A DNA stretch of 41,459 nt from assembly GCF_003337415.1 (NCBI RefSeq), contig NZ_QPJT01000033.1:1-41459 (forward strand), read 5' to 3'. Both the position numbers and the translations under genes were made by a program. A model generated the notes under the pieces. The model had not been told where the DNA came from, searched no databases, and saw nothing but the letters and a program-made list of their open reading frames with translations. The stretch is from Anaerobacterium chartisolvens. GTDB taxonomy: Bacteria; Bacillota; Clostridia; Acetivibrionales; DSM-27016. Positions 1 through 6,835 of this stretch are shown here, piece after piece; the first letter of the stretch is position 1, and the number at the start of each line of letters is the position of its first letter.

Positions 1-438
1 CTGGGCATGGTAATGCAGGAGAACGGAATAAAGCCTGAGATAGAAATATTTGATGCCGGCATGGTTTATAACGCTTTGTATTATTTGAAAAAAGGGATAC
101 TAAAAGCGCCGCTTCATTTCCAATTTGTGCTGGGCGCCGCAGGCGGAATGGATGCAACGGTAGAAAATCTTGTGTTCCTTAAGAGCCTGATACCTGCCGG
201 ATCGACCTGGGGAGCGCTTGGAATAGGAAAAGGGCATCTGCCCATCATGTACGCTGCGTTAGCGCTTGGAGGACATGTAAGGGTGGGAATGGAGGACAAT
301 ATCCTTTATGCAAAGGGAGTACTGGCAAAATCAAATGTCGAGTTTGTAGAAAGAACAAAGAGGATAGTAAGGGAGCTTAACAAGGAAATAGCCACACCGG
401 ATGAGGCAAGAGAAATTCTTGGGTTAAAAAGCCTGTAA
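1..438 (+). CDS. Beta-keto acid cleavage enzyme (BKACE/Kce family), 3' part
   Basis: The frame is open from base 1, so the gene begins outside the window and only the C-terminal ~145 residues are seen. The segment GGHVRVGMEDN followed by a C-terminal tail ending in ATPDEAREILGL is the hallmark of the BKACE family (formerly DUF849), whose founding member is 3-keto-5-aminohexanoate cleavage enzyme of lysine fermentation. Members are zinc-dependent TIM-barrel enzymes that condense a beta-keto acid with acetyl-CoA and release acetoacetate plus a new CoA ester. The substrate cannot be read from this fragment, and the lysine-fermentation partners are not in view. A membrane protein gene follows after 34 bp and may be co-transcribed. 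Family assignment is firm; substrate is unknown. Confidence 0.9.
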   Translation: MGMVMQENGIKPEIEIFDAGMVYNALYYLKKGILKAPLHFQFVLGAAGGMDATVENLVFLKSLIPAGSTWGALGIGKGHLPIMYAALALGGHVRVGMEDNILYAKGVLAKSNVEFVERTKRIVRELNKEIATPDEAREILGLKSL

Positions 439-472
439 CCAAAAATGATTATATAAATATTGGGGGAGCAAA

Positions 473-1120
473 ATGAAAAAGGGAGATATTTTATGGGCGG
501 CAGTATTCTTAGGCATTTCCGCTCTGCTCATAATACCGGTGACACATGAAGCTTTTGTAGGTGCTACAAACGCACATCCATACTTAATGGGATTTATTAA
601 GTTCGCAATCATGGCGACTATGGGGGAGCTGCTTGCCATCAGAATAATTTCAGGAAGCTACAAAAAACCCAACGGTCTGTTGTACAGAGCCGCTGTATGG
701 GGCATCGTGGGCTTGTTGATTGTGCTTATGTTCAATGTGTTTGCAAACGGTGTTGCAGGAGCGGTAAAGGCCGGACTGTTATTTAAGGCTGAAGGAATGC
801 TGGGCACAGTTTTAAATGCAATATATATAAGCCTTATTATCAATTTTACCTTTGGCCCTATGTTCATGGCGGCTCACAGAATTTCGGACACTTATATAGA
901 TATGAAGGCCGGGGATAAAAAGGCAAGGCTTTCCGATGCTATAGCTAAAACAGACTGGGTTGGATTCATCAATTTCATAATAGGCAAAACGGTGCCGTAT
1001 TTCTGGATTCCGGCACACACAATAACCTTCCTGCTGCCTCCGCAGTATAGAGTATTATGGGCGGCATATCTTTCTATTGCGCTTGGAATTATTCTCTCTT
1101 ATGGAAGGAGAAAGGCATAG
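473..1120 (+). CDS. Multi-pass membrane protein, function unknown
   Basis: This 215-residue protein begins at an ATG preceded by GGGGGAG. It has several hydrophobic stretches: about residues 8-25, 40-58, 75-95, 115-135 and 170-210. These suggest four to six membrane segments and a short basic tail (GRRKA). The motif NFTFGPMFMAAHRISDTYIDM in the middle is distinctive, but I cannot attach it to a named family. It sits 34 bp after a BKACE gene, so a role in the same catabolic pathway, for instance substrate uptake, is possible but only inferred. No signal peptide or catalytic motif is evident. Confidence 0.7.
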   Translation: MKKGDILWAAVFLGISALLIIPVTHEAFVGATNAHPYLMGFIKFAIMATMGELLAIRIISGSYKKPNGLLYRAAVWGIVGLLIVLMFNVFANGVAGAVKAGLLFKAEGMLGTVLNAIYISLIINFTFGPMFMAAHRISDTYIDMKAGDKKARLSDAIAKTDWVGFINFIIGKTVPYFWIPAHTITFLLPPQYRVLWAAYLSIALGIILSYGRRKA

Positions 1121-1253
1121 ATATAAAAAACGCAAATAATGTCTGGTGGATGTAATGTAGTGGCAAGCTAAACGGCTATACCTATGCTAATATATAAATA
1201 TCACAAGCAGACAATTTTGAAAACATTATTCCGTCTCAATTTGACAATTACTA

Positions 1254-1466
1254 TCTATGTATATAGGAGGCGATAAAGATTTTACAAACATAGAGGATAT
1301 AATTGCTTACAGAAATTTTTAATAGCAACGAAAAGATGCCTTGCGGGGAAATGTCTCACGGGTCTGTCATCAGGCACTTTTCTTAGATGTATTCCTTACG
1401 GGTCAAAAAAATTTCTTCCATCAAGGCATATCCTCCATGTAAAATCTTTATCGCTACATATATAGT
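1254..1466. repeat. MITE-like palindromic repeat, long form (copy 1)
   Basis: The ends are inverted repeats: CGATAAAGATTTTACA on the left, and on the right TGTAAAATCTTTATCG followed by CTACATATATAG. The arms continue inward as GAGGATATAATTGCTTA and ATCAAGGCATATCCTCC. The middle (about 1310-1419) is an extra ~110-bp block with its own inverted ends, AGAAATTTTT and AAAAATTTCT. It fills most of the 426-bp gap between the membrane protein and VOC genes. The rest of that gap is AT-rich with no gene. Related copies lie at 4137, 6637 and 12876. It encodes nothing. Confidence 0.85.
1310..1419. repeat. Nested stem-loop block inside palindromic repeat copy 1
   Basis: This ~110-bp block separates the two arms of the outer palindrome. 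Its outer ends are inverted (AGAAATTTTT and AAAAATTTCT). Further in, AAAAGATGCCT pairs imperfectly with AGGCACTTTTC, so the block forms its own hairpin. The same block, in reverse orientation, occupies the same position in the copy at 12876-13087 and is absent from the short copies at 4137 and 6637. Confidence 0.75.
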
Positions 1467-1546
1467 AGAGCGTGACAGATAAACTGTCCCTGTCATGAGT
1501 TTTAAGTAATTCATATTAAAAAAACAAAATTCTAGGAGGTAAAACA

Positions 1547-2053
1547 ATGGAAAGCCAATTTAAAAAACTTTTACAAATCGGTGTCATAGTTGAGGATATC
1601 GAAGCCGCGATCAAGCAATACGAAGAAAATTTCGGAATAGGCCCGTGGAAAACCGGCCGCCTTGGCCCCGACACTATGCCTAAACTGTATGTCGACGGCA
1701 AGCCGGGAGATTTGGAATTTAAAATGGCATTTTGCCACTGCTTCGGCTTGGAGATTGAGCTGATACAGCCTGTTTCTGAAAGCGCTTATTCCAAGTGGCT
1801 TAAGGAGCATGGCCCTGGAATTCACCACATTGCTGTTATGACAAAGGATTCGTTTAAGGATGTAATTGCAAAGAACAAGGAGCTTACGGGCAAGGATCCA
1901 TGGGTATGGGCTAAGGATACCGGCGCTCCCGAGGGCAGAAACCTTGAGTTTGCCTATCTTGATTTGACCAAGCAGCTTGGCCTGTTTGTAGAGGTTTATC
2001 CTGAGCATGTTGAAAAGCACCATGAAGGCAATATTGGTGGGCATTCATTTTAA
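1547..2053 (+). CDS. VOC-fold (glyoxalase/bleomycin-resistance/dioxygenase superfamily) protein
   Basis: The 168-residue protein starts at an ATG 7 nt after GGAGG. It shows two paired beta-alpha-beta modules of the vicinal oxygen chelate fold. The first begins KLLQIGVIVEDIEAAIKQYEE and the second GIHHIAVMTKD. Candidate metal ligands are His in HHIAVM and Glu in the strands GLEIELIQP and LGLFVEVYPE. The length and pattern recall the methylmalonyl-CoA epimerase and glyoxalase I branches, but the substrate is not deducible. An aldo/keto reductase gene follows 30 bp downstream, so the two probably form an operon acting on a sugar or aromatic-derived metabolite (inference). Confidence 0.85.
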   Translation: MESQFKKLLQIGVIVEDIEAAIKQYEENFGIGPWKTGRLGPDTMPKLYVDGKPGDLEFKMAFCHCFGLEIELIQPVSESAYSKWLKEHGPGIHHIAVMTKDSFKDVIAKNKELTGKDPWVWAKDTGAPEGRNLEFAYLDLTKQLGLFVEVYPEHVEKHHEGNIGGHSF

Positions 2054-2083
2054 TAGTATCAGCACTATTTTAGGAGGAAGATT

Positions 2084-3118
2084 ATGAAAACAAAAAAGCT
2101 TGATTTTTTAAACAAGGAAGTCAGCGGTGTTATTTTAGGAACAATGACGTTATTTTCAGGTGACGTTAATGAGCATATGGAGCATCTGGACATGGCTGTG
2201 GAAATGGGTGTAAATTTATTGGACACAGCTATAGGCTACGGAGGAAGCGAAATCTCTATAGGGAAATGGATGAAAGCGCGCAGCAACAGAAAGGATGTTG
2301 TTGTTATCACCAAGGGCTGCCATCCGGGGCCCAATGGCAAGCGTGTAAACGCAAAGGATCTTGCCGAGGATTTAAACAGATCGTTAGAAAGGCTGGATAC
2401 CGACTATATAGATATATACCTCCTTCACAGAGACGATTTGGATTTGCCTGTAGGCCCTATTGTAGAGGCTTTAAACGAGCATTTTGCGGCAGGCAGGATC
2501 AAGTCCTTCGGAGGATCTAACTGGACTCATAAAAGAATTCAGGAGGCAAACGATTATGCCAAGGCTCATGGATTGGAGCCTTTCAGAGCTAGCAGTCCTA
2601 GTTACTTCCTTGCCGAGCAGGCCGCCGAGCCTTGGGCTCCGGGAACAGTGACTATAAGCGGGCCTGCGGGGGAAGCGGCAAGAGAGTGGTATGCGGCTAA
2701 CCAAATGCCTGTATTTGCATACTCAAGCCTTGCCAGAGGCTTCTTCTCAGGCATGGTAACGAGGGAACGCTGGGAGGCTGAAAAGGATCGCATAATGAGC
2801 CCCGGTGTTCTGTTCTCTGGCAATGCAACAAAGGATCAGCTTACAGGGCGCGGCGAAACCATTGACCCTATATGTGCAAAGGCGTATTGCGTTGAGCCTA
2901 ACTTTAAAAGACTGGACAGGGTTAAAATTCTGGCTGAAGAAAAGGGCCGCACCATAGCACAGATTGCTCTGGCCTTTATAGTCAACAGCAAAATGAATGT
3001 GTTCCCGGTTTCGGGAGTTGCAAACCGTGCGGAGCTTCAATCGACCATTGACGCCGTTAACATAGAGCTTACCGATAAAGAGCTTGCATGGCTTGATTTG
3101 AAAATTGATAACAGGTAG
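2084..3118 (+). CDS. Aldo/keto reductase
   Basis: The 344-residue product has the (beta/alpha)8 aldo/keto reductase layout. All four classical catalytic residues are visible: Asp in NLLDTAIGYG, Tyr in the same segment, Lys in VVVITKGCHP and His in IYLLHRDD. The C-terminal half has the NADPH-binding pattern (FPVSGVANRAELQ) and ends LTDKELAWLDL, as in the YajO/Tas-like branch. An ATG start follows AGGAGG with good spacing. It lies just after the VOC gene. These enzymes reduce carbonyls or oxidise alcohols with NADP(H); the exact substrate is unknown. The nearby C-glycoside deglycosidase-like genes make a keto-sugar role conceivable, but this is only inference. Confidence 0.92.
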   Translation: MKTKKLDFLNKEVSGVILGTMTLFSGDVNEHMEHLDMAVEMGVNLLDTAIGYGGSEISIGKWMKARSNRKDVVVITKGCHPGPNGKRVNAKDLAEDLNRSLERLDTDYIDIYLLHRDDLDLPVGPIVEALNEHFAAGRIKSFGGSNWTHKRIQEANDYAKAHGLEPFRASSPSYFLAEQAAEPWAPGTVTISGPAGEAAREWYAANQMPVFAYSSLARGFFSGMVTRERWEAEKDRIMSPGVLFSGNATKDQLTGRGETIDPICAKAYCVEPNFKRLDRVKILAEEKGRTIAQIALAFIVNSKMNVFPVSGVANRAELQSTIDAVNIELTDKELAWLDLKIDNR

Positions 3119-3142
3119 TTGGCAATGAACATCTTTTAGAAA

Positions 3143-3165
3143 AAACAAGACCCCTTGTTTTGATA
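3143..3165 (+). terminator. Weak possible terminator after the aldo/keto reductase gene
   Basis: AAACAAG and CTTGTTT form a 7-bp stem with a short C-rich loop, followed by TTGAT instead of a clear T-run. A second hairpin (GCTTTGTT/AACAAAGC at 3220-3237) lies closer to the end of the convergent AraC-type gene and also lacks a T-run. Either could end transcription between the convergent genes; support is weak. Confidence 0.3.
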
Positions 3166-3245
3166 GGAAACTGTGACTTTAATAAATTTGAAGCATGGTT
3201 TCTTTTTTATTATTCAGGAGCTTTGTTAAAACAAAGCCCTGCTGC

Positions 3246-4097
3246 CTACCTCAGGCTGGAGGGAGTGTAGCCTTTTAGCTCTTTGAATGCGCGGTTAAAG
3301 GTGCGGAGGCTGTTATAGCCGCATTCATAGGCAATGTCTGTAATGGGTATTGATGTTGTTTCAATAAAATTATGAGCCTTTTCTATTCTAATTTTGTTCA
3401 GGTAGCTCTTATAGGTTAAACCGGTTACATTGCTGAAAATCCTTGAAAAATAGAAAGGGCTGATCTTGAGGTGCTGGGAAATATCATTAAGAGATATATC
3501 ATGTGAATAATTGGATTCAATATACTTCATGGCCCCTTGTATGAGCTTTACACTTCTAGGGCTTGCCATATCGCCATCCAGCTCAAATGCCGACCGGGGT
3601 ATATGCCTTGAAAACAAGGCAAAAAGCTTAATGAGATCCGCCTTTACAAAAATATCATAATCCTGCTTGTGTCCGCTCATCTCCTTATAAATTGAATCCA
3701 GGCAGGTCCTCATTTGATTGACAATGGAATTGTCCAGCTTTATGGCTTCGACAGCCAAATTGTCCAGAAAGGTAATAGTGGCCTGCTCATCTTTTGACAA
3801 ATTGACTATATTGCTGATTAATTCGGGACGGAACACGATAGTCAAAATAGTGGAATGCTTGCCCTTGCTGTCGTAATAATGAATGTCTCCTCCTGAGCAA
3901 AAGGCTATATCGCCCTTTTTCAGCTCTCTGCATTCCGAATTTTTACCCATGACAACACTTCCCTCATAAACAAGCATTAACTCCAATTCGGGGTGCCAGT
4001 GGGGAAGGGAGCTGATGTTATTATATATTTTTGAATCAATAGGAAAGCCTGAAGAATACCCTTTATTTTTATGGAATAATATAATCAACACCTCCAA
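3246..4097 (-). CDS. AraC-family transcriptional regulator with cupin sensor domain
   Basis: The N-terminal ~110 residues have a cupin pattern (PHWHPELELMLVYEGS, then KKGDIAFCSGGDIHYY), which in this family binds a small ligand, often a sugar. The C-terminal ~100 residues hold the paired helix-turn-helix of AraC/XylS: ISLNDISQHLKISPFYFSRIF, then ITDIAYECGYNSLRTFNRAFK. It is divergent from the deglycosidase-like genes beginning at 4442 and is the obvious candidate regulator for them (inference). The start is unclear. The open frame begins with TTG at 4097, but GGAGG (4095-4091) overlaps the first codons, so initiation should lie downstream. Options are TTG at 4088 (too close) or ATT/ATA at 4085/4082, with no ATG nearby. 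Confidence 0.93.
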   Translation of the reverse strand: MEVLIILFHKNKGYSSGFPIDSKIYNNISSLPHWHPELELMLVYEGSVVMGKNSECRELKKGDIAFCSGGDIHYYDSKGKHSTILTIVFRPELISNIVNLSKDEQATITFLDNLAVEAIKLDNSIVNQMRTCLDSIYKEMSGHKQDYDIFVKADLIKLFALFSRHIPRSAFELDGDMASPRSVKLIQGAMKYIESNYSHDISLNDISQHLKISPFYFSRIFSNVTGLTYKSYLNKIRIEKAHNFIETTSIPITDIAYECGYNSLRTFNRAFKELKGYTPSSLR

Positions 4098-4136
4098 AGC
4101 TTGATTACATAATTATATAACAAATCGCAAGAAACT

Positions 4137-4231
4137 TCTATATAGGACGCGATAAAGATTTTACAAACATGGAGGATATAATTGCTTATATCAAGTTATA
4201 TCCTCCATGTAAAATCTTTATCGCTACATAA
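4137..4231. repeat. MITE-like palindromic repeat, short form (copy 2)
   Basis: This ~95-bp near-perfect palindrome starts TATATAGGACGCGATAAAG and ends AATCTTTATCGCTACATA. Its arms (TTTTACAAACATGGAGGATATAA and TTATATCCTCCATGTAAAA) meet at TTGCTTATATCAAG. It lacks the ~110-bp inner block of the long form. It lies in the 344-bp region between the AraC-type gene and the divergent deglycosidase-like operon, upstream of the promoter at 4274-4302. As DNA or RNA it would fold into a ~40-bp hairpin. Confidence 0.88.
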
Positions 4232-4253
4232 ATACTTACATTTTATAAAATTG

Positions 4254-4352
4254 TAATCGTTTTAAAATGGAGCTTGCAATATTTCAATCAAAATGATATA
4301 ATGCAGGCATAGTAATCGTTTTCTTTTTAACTTAAAACATTATAATCGTTTT
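4254..4352. promoter_or_regulatory. Three direct repeats TAATCGTTTT, candidate operators
   Basis: The 10-mer TAATCGTTTT occurs at 4254-4263, 4313-4322 and 4343-4352, all in the same orientation. Centre spacings are 59 and 30 bp. The first lies 10 bp upstream of the -35 box of the promoter at 4274-4302. The second begins just after the expected transcription start, and the third is in the leader. AraC-family proteins often bind direct repeats, so the divergently encoded regulator is the natural candidate. A LacI-type repressor encoded elsewhere cannot be excluded. Confidence 0.55.
4274..4302 (+). promoter_or_regulatory. Sigma-A-type promoter for the C-glycoside deglycosidase-like operon
   Basis: TTGCAA (4274-4279) and TATAAT (4297-4302) are separated by exactly 17 bp. 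Transcription would start near 4309, giving a ~130-nt leader before the ATG at 4442. The promoter is flanked and overlapped by TAATCGTTTT repeats. Confidence 0.65.
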
Positions 4353-4441
4353 TATATGATACTGATAAACTCAGCTAAAATTAGTTACATTCACATTTGA
4401 AAAAGCTAAACAGTAAAAAATGAATAGGAGGATATAAAAAT

Positions 4442-4873
4442 ATGGTTTTAGATTTTCAATATGACGAGCTGCTGTTGCCTTACAGAAATATTATAAACAA
4501 GAGAGCCGGAGATGTTTGCTACGGCTATGCAATACAGATACGATATCCGTCCTACAGAGGAACCTTTGTAAGCTGTATAGAAAAGCTTGAATTACAGGTG
4601 GATGGCAAAAGCATTCCTGAAAGTGATATGCGCTTTGTTCTAAACGGTAAGGAATTTTTGGTATCGCAGCTTGGAGAGCTGTCAAAGGAGCATTGGTTTG
4701 TTTTAGATACTGCAAATATTGTTGTGCTGCGGGATAACGGGTTAACTGAAGGCAACCATGAGATCAGTGTAAGAATGGTTCACCGTATACCCTATACAGG
4801 CTACTTCGGCCAATACCTGGTTTTAGACAGTGTAAATACCAAAACTCTGTGCTGCAGAAACTATATAAATTAG
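4442..4873 (+). CDS. C-glycoside deglycosidase beta subunit-like protein (DUF6379 type)
   Basis: The 143-residue protein matches in length and pattern the small beta subunit of bacterial C-glycoside deglycosidases (DgpB/CarC type, DUF6379). These form a heteromer with a TIM-barrel alpha subunit and cleave the carbon-carbon bond of 3-keto C-glucosides such as oxidised puerarin. Visible features are an all-beta character, RYPSYRGTFVSCIEKLELQV near residues 37-56, and HRIPYTGYFGQYLVLDS near the C-terminus. The ATG follows AGGAGG. The alpha-like gene begins 126 bp downstream. Assignment rests on remembered family features plus the adjacency, so alternative roles in other keto-sugar eliminations are possible. 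Confidence 0.75.
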   Translation: MVLDFQYDELLLPYRNIINKRAGDVCYGYAIQIRYPSYRGTFVSCIEKLELQVDGKSIPESDMRFVLNGKEFLVSQLGELSKEHWFVLDTANIVVLRDNGLTEGNHEISVRMVHRIPYTGYFGQYLVLDSVNTKTLCCRNYIN

Positions 4874-4892
4874 GATGCAAACTATCTAAAAA

Positions 4893-4931
4893 GGATGTAA
4901 AATAATTTCTGGAGGATATTATTTTACATCC
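4893..4931 (+). other. Perfect 14-bp inverted repeat between the two deglycosidase subunit genes
   Basis: GGATGTAAAATAAT (4893-4906) and ATTATTTTACATCC (4918-4931) are exact inverted repeats with an 11-nt loop. No T-run follows, so it is unlikely to be a strong terminator. A role in processing or in differential stability of the two-gene mRNA is possible. The loop contains GGAGGATA, reminiscent of the MITE-like repeat arms, so it may be a relic of that family. Confidence 0.6.
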
Positions 4932-4999
4932 TCCGTTATCCGATATGCAAAAACCTAAACTATATAGTATTGCGAAATAATGAAAGGTGGAGATATCAA

Positions 5000-5959
5000 A
5001 TGGACAAGGAAAGGATTCAGCTAAGCGCGTCGCTTTACAGCTTAAGCAGCTACTATATCAAGGAAATCTTCAGCCTTGAGGACTGCCTTAGGGAAATACG
5101 CGATTACGGATTTAAGGGAATAGAAATAGTTGCGGCTCAAATGGTTCCGGAATATCCAAACCCGTCGGATAAGTGGCTGGGAGAATTTAAGGAATTGCTT
5201 GATAAGTATGAGCTTAAGCCCATTTGCTACAGTGCATATATAGACTATGGAATTCGCTCCGACCGGGATTTGACGGAAGAGGAAATTATCCAATTCACGT
5301 TAAATGATATGATATATGCAAAAAAAGCGGGCTTTCCTCTGGTCAGAACCCAGCACTCAATTTCTCCCGCAATATATGAAAAGATGATCCCGCATTGCGA
5401 AAGGCTGGATATTAAGCTGGCAATAGAAATGCACCACCCTCATCACCCGCGCGTGGATGTATGGGAAAAATATATTGAGCTTATGCATACCAAGGGTAAG
5501 GGCTACCTTGGAGTAGTGCCTGATTTCAGCATTTTTCAGGTGCGTCCGCACAAGCTGCTGGTAGAGAGGCTGCTGAAGGCGGGCTTCCGCAAGGAGCAGC
5601 TTGACAGGGTATTGGAGCTACACGAAAACAAAGTGCCCTTAAATGAGACATTAAAGCTTGATCTAAACGCTCTGGAAAAGGAGTTTACCGAATCAATTTA
5701 TGAAAAATTCAACCCCACTCCCATAGAAGAGCTGTCAACACTGATACCCGTCACGCCTTATATCCACGGCAAATTCTATTATCTTGAAAATGGAGAGGCT
5801 GACGAGTGTATCCCGTATGACAGGATTTTACCTGAAATTAAGAGGCTGGGATATGAAGGATATATAGCGGCGGAATATGAGGGGCATCACTTCAACATGG
5901 ATATTGATGTTCCGGGGCAGTTAAGAAGATATGTCTCTATTTGCAGCAAGTACATTTAA
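5000..5959 (+). CDS. C-glycoside deglycosidase alpha subunit-like TIM-barrel protein (sugar phosphate isomerase/epimerase superfamily)
   Basis: This is a 319-residue xylose-isomerase-like TIM barrel. Candidate metal ligands follow the superfamily order: Glu in KLAIEMHHPHH, Asp in GVVPDFSIF, His in HGKFYYLE or ELHENK, and Glu in YIAAEYEGHH. The His-rich MHHPHHPR segment lies at the expected active site. Together with the DUF6379-type gene before it, this suggests the alpha subunit (DgpC/CarB type) of a C-glycoside deglycosidase, which acts on 3-keto-glucosyl compounds. I chose the ATG at 5000 because AAAGGTGG precedes it at proper spacing; an upstream TTG at 4970 has no such site. No 3-keto-forming glycoside oxidoreductase is in the window. 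A sugar isomerase or epimerase role is the main alternative. Confidence 0.8.
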   Translation: MDKERIQLSASLYSLSSYYIKEIFSLEDCLREIRDYGFKGIEIVAAQMVPEYPNPSDKWLGEFKELLDKYELKPICYSAYIDYGIRSDRDLTEEEIIQFTLNDMIYAKKAGFPLVRTQHSISPAIYEKMIPHCERLDIKLAIEMHHPHHPRVDVWEKYIELMHTKGKGYLGVVPDFSIFQVRPHKLLVERLLKAGFRKEQLDRVLELHENKVPLNETLKLDLNALEKEFTESIYEKFNPTPIEELSTLIPVTPYIHGKFYYLENGEADECIPYDRILPEIKRLGYEGYIAAEYEGHHFNMDIDVPGQLRRYVSICSKYI

Positions 5960-6005
5960 TGGGATGTGCTGATAGGCGGTTGAGCTTTGGAAAAATAATA
6001 AAAAA

Positions 6006-6048
6006 GGCCCCTTAACAACAAATATATGGCTGTTAAAGGGTCTTTTTC
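6006..6048. terminator. Bidirectional intrinsic terminator
   Basis: CCCTTAACA (6009-6017) pairs with TGTTAAAGGG (6031-6040) with one bulged base. TCTTTTTC follows on the plus strand, and GCCTTTTTTATTATTTTT on the minus strand. It sits between the convergent deglycosidase-like and GreA-like genes and can serve both. Confidence 0.75.
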
Positions 6049-6055
6049 ATTCGGC

Positions 6056-6499
6056 CTACCGCAGCTTTATTGATTTAATTCTATAGCGGTATACCCCGGA
6101 AGGTGTATTAACAGAAACAACATCGCCTTCCTTTTTACATAACAAAGCTCTTCCCATAGGAGATAAAATAGTTATACAGTTGTCCTCGCTGCAGTTGCTT
6201 TCCGGAATAATTATCTTATAATTATACGTTTCGGCCTCTTCGATGTCCTCAACCTCTACTTCACTGTTTAAGCATACAAAGGGAAAGCTGTTGCTTGCTT
6301 TGTCGGAAAGTAATATGCTTTTAACAACAGCATCGAGAGCGCTTATATAACCGTCGATAAGCTGTTCAAATTCTTCCCTTTTCTTATCGAATTCCGGGAA
6401 GTAAAAGTTAACAATACTGCTTCTCCTCTCTTCAAAATCTACTAAATGAGCCAGCAAATTCTCGTAAACCGGCATTGTCAGTGATGTTTTTTTTGACAC
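6056..6499 (-). CDS. GreA/GreB-family C-terminal domain protein
   Basis: This 147-residue protein has a GreA/GreB C-terminal FKBP-like domain at about residues 75-147. The line NCITILSPMGRALLCKKEGDVVSVNTPSGVYRYRIKSI matches the family's conserved 'SP.G.ALLGK..GD.V.V..P.G' pattern. The N-terminal half is helical and charged but shorter and less regular than the full coiled-coil finger of GreA. It lacks the obvious acidic DxxE tip, so anti-backtracking activity is doubtful; an Rnk-like RNA polymerase-binding role is an alternative. The GTG start is preceded by GGAGGAGG. It ends at a bidirectional terminator and its upstream region holds palindromic repeat copy 3. Confidence 0.8.
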   Translation of the reverse strand: MSKKTSLTMPVYENLLAHLVDFEERRSSIVNFYFPEFDKKREEFEQLIDGYISALDAVVKSILLSDKASNSFPFVCLNSEVEVEDIEEAETYNYKIIIPESNCSEDNCITILSPMGRALLCKKEGDVVSVNTPSGVYRYRIKSIKLR

Positions 6500-6636
6500 A
6501 AAACCTCCTCCATTCCTTAAGTAATTAAATGGTATTTTACCCCGATAAAAACATATGGCACCTTGCCCGCAGGCAAAGCACCATATATAATATCATACCG
6601 CATTTGTTGTGCTATGTCAAAATTGTTGCTCAATTC

Positions 6637-6731
6637 TATATATGTAGCGATAAAGATTTTACATGGAGGATATAACTTGATGTAAGCAATTATATCCTCT
6701 ATGTTTGTAAAATCTTTATCGTGTCCTATAT
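6637..6731. repeat. MITE-like palindromic repeat, short form (copy 3, inverted)
   Basis: This ~95-bp element is close to the reverse complement of the copy at 4137-4231. It starts TATATATGTAGCGATAAAG and ends AATCTTTATCGTGTCCTATA. The arms are ACATGGAGGATATAA and TTATATCCTCTATGT, meeting at CTTGATGTAAGCAA. It lies in the 336-bp stretch between the GreA-like gene and the next gene. A G-rich run (about 6817-6834) is the only other notable content there. A short open frame across the repeat (6517-6753) has no coding support. Confidence 0.88.
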
Positions 6732-6835
6732 GATAGAGGGGGTTTGACCACAAAAGAGGGATGCTGTAGAAATAATAAAGCTGATTTTGGATGAAATGCA
6801 GCCTTGAGGACAGGGTAGGGGGGTGGCGGGGGCTT

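Noticed and set aside
6517-6753. Open frame of 78 codons on the minus strand
   Set aside because: It runs through the palindromic repeat copy at 6637-6731 and its protein is a translation of the repeat.
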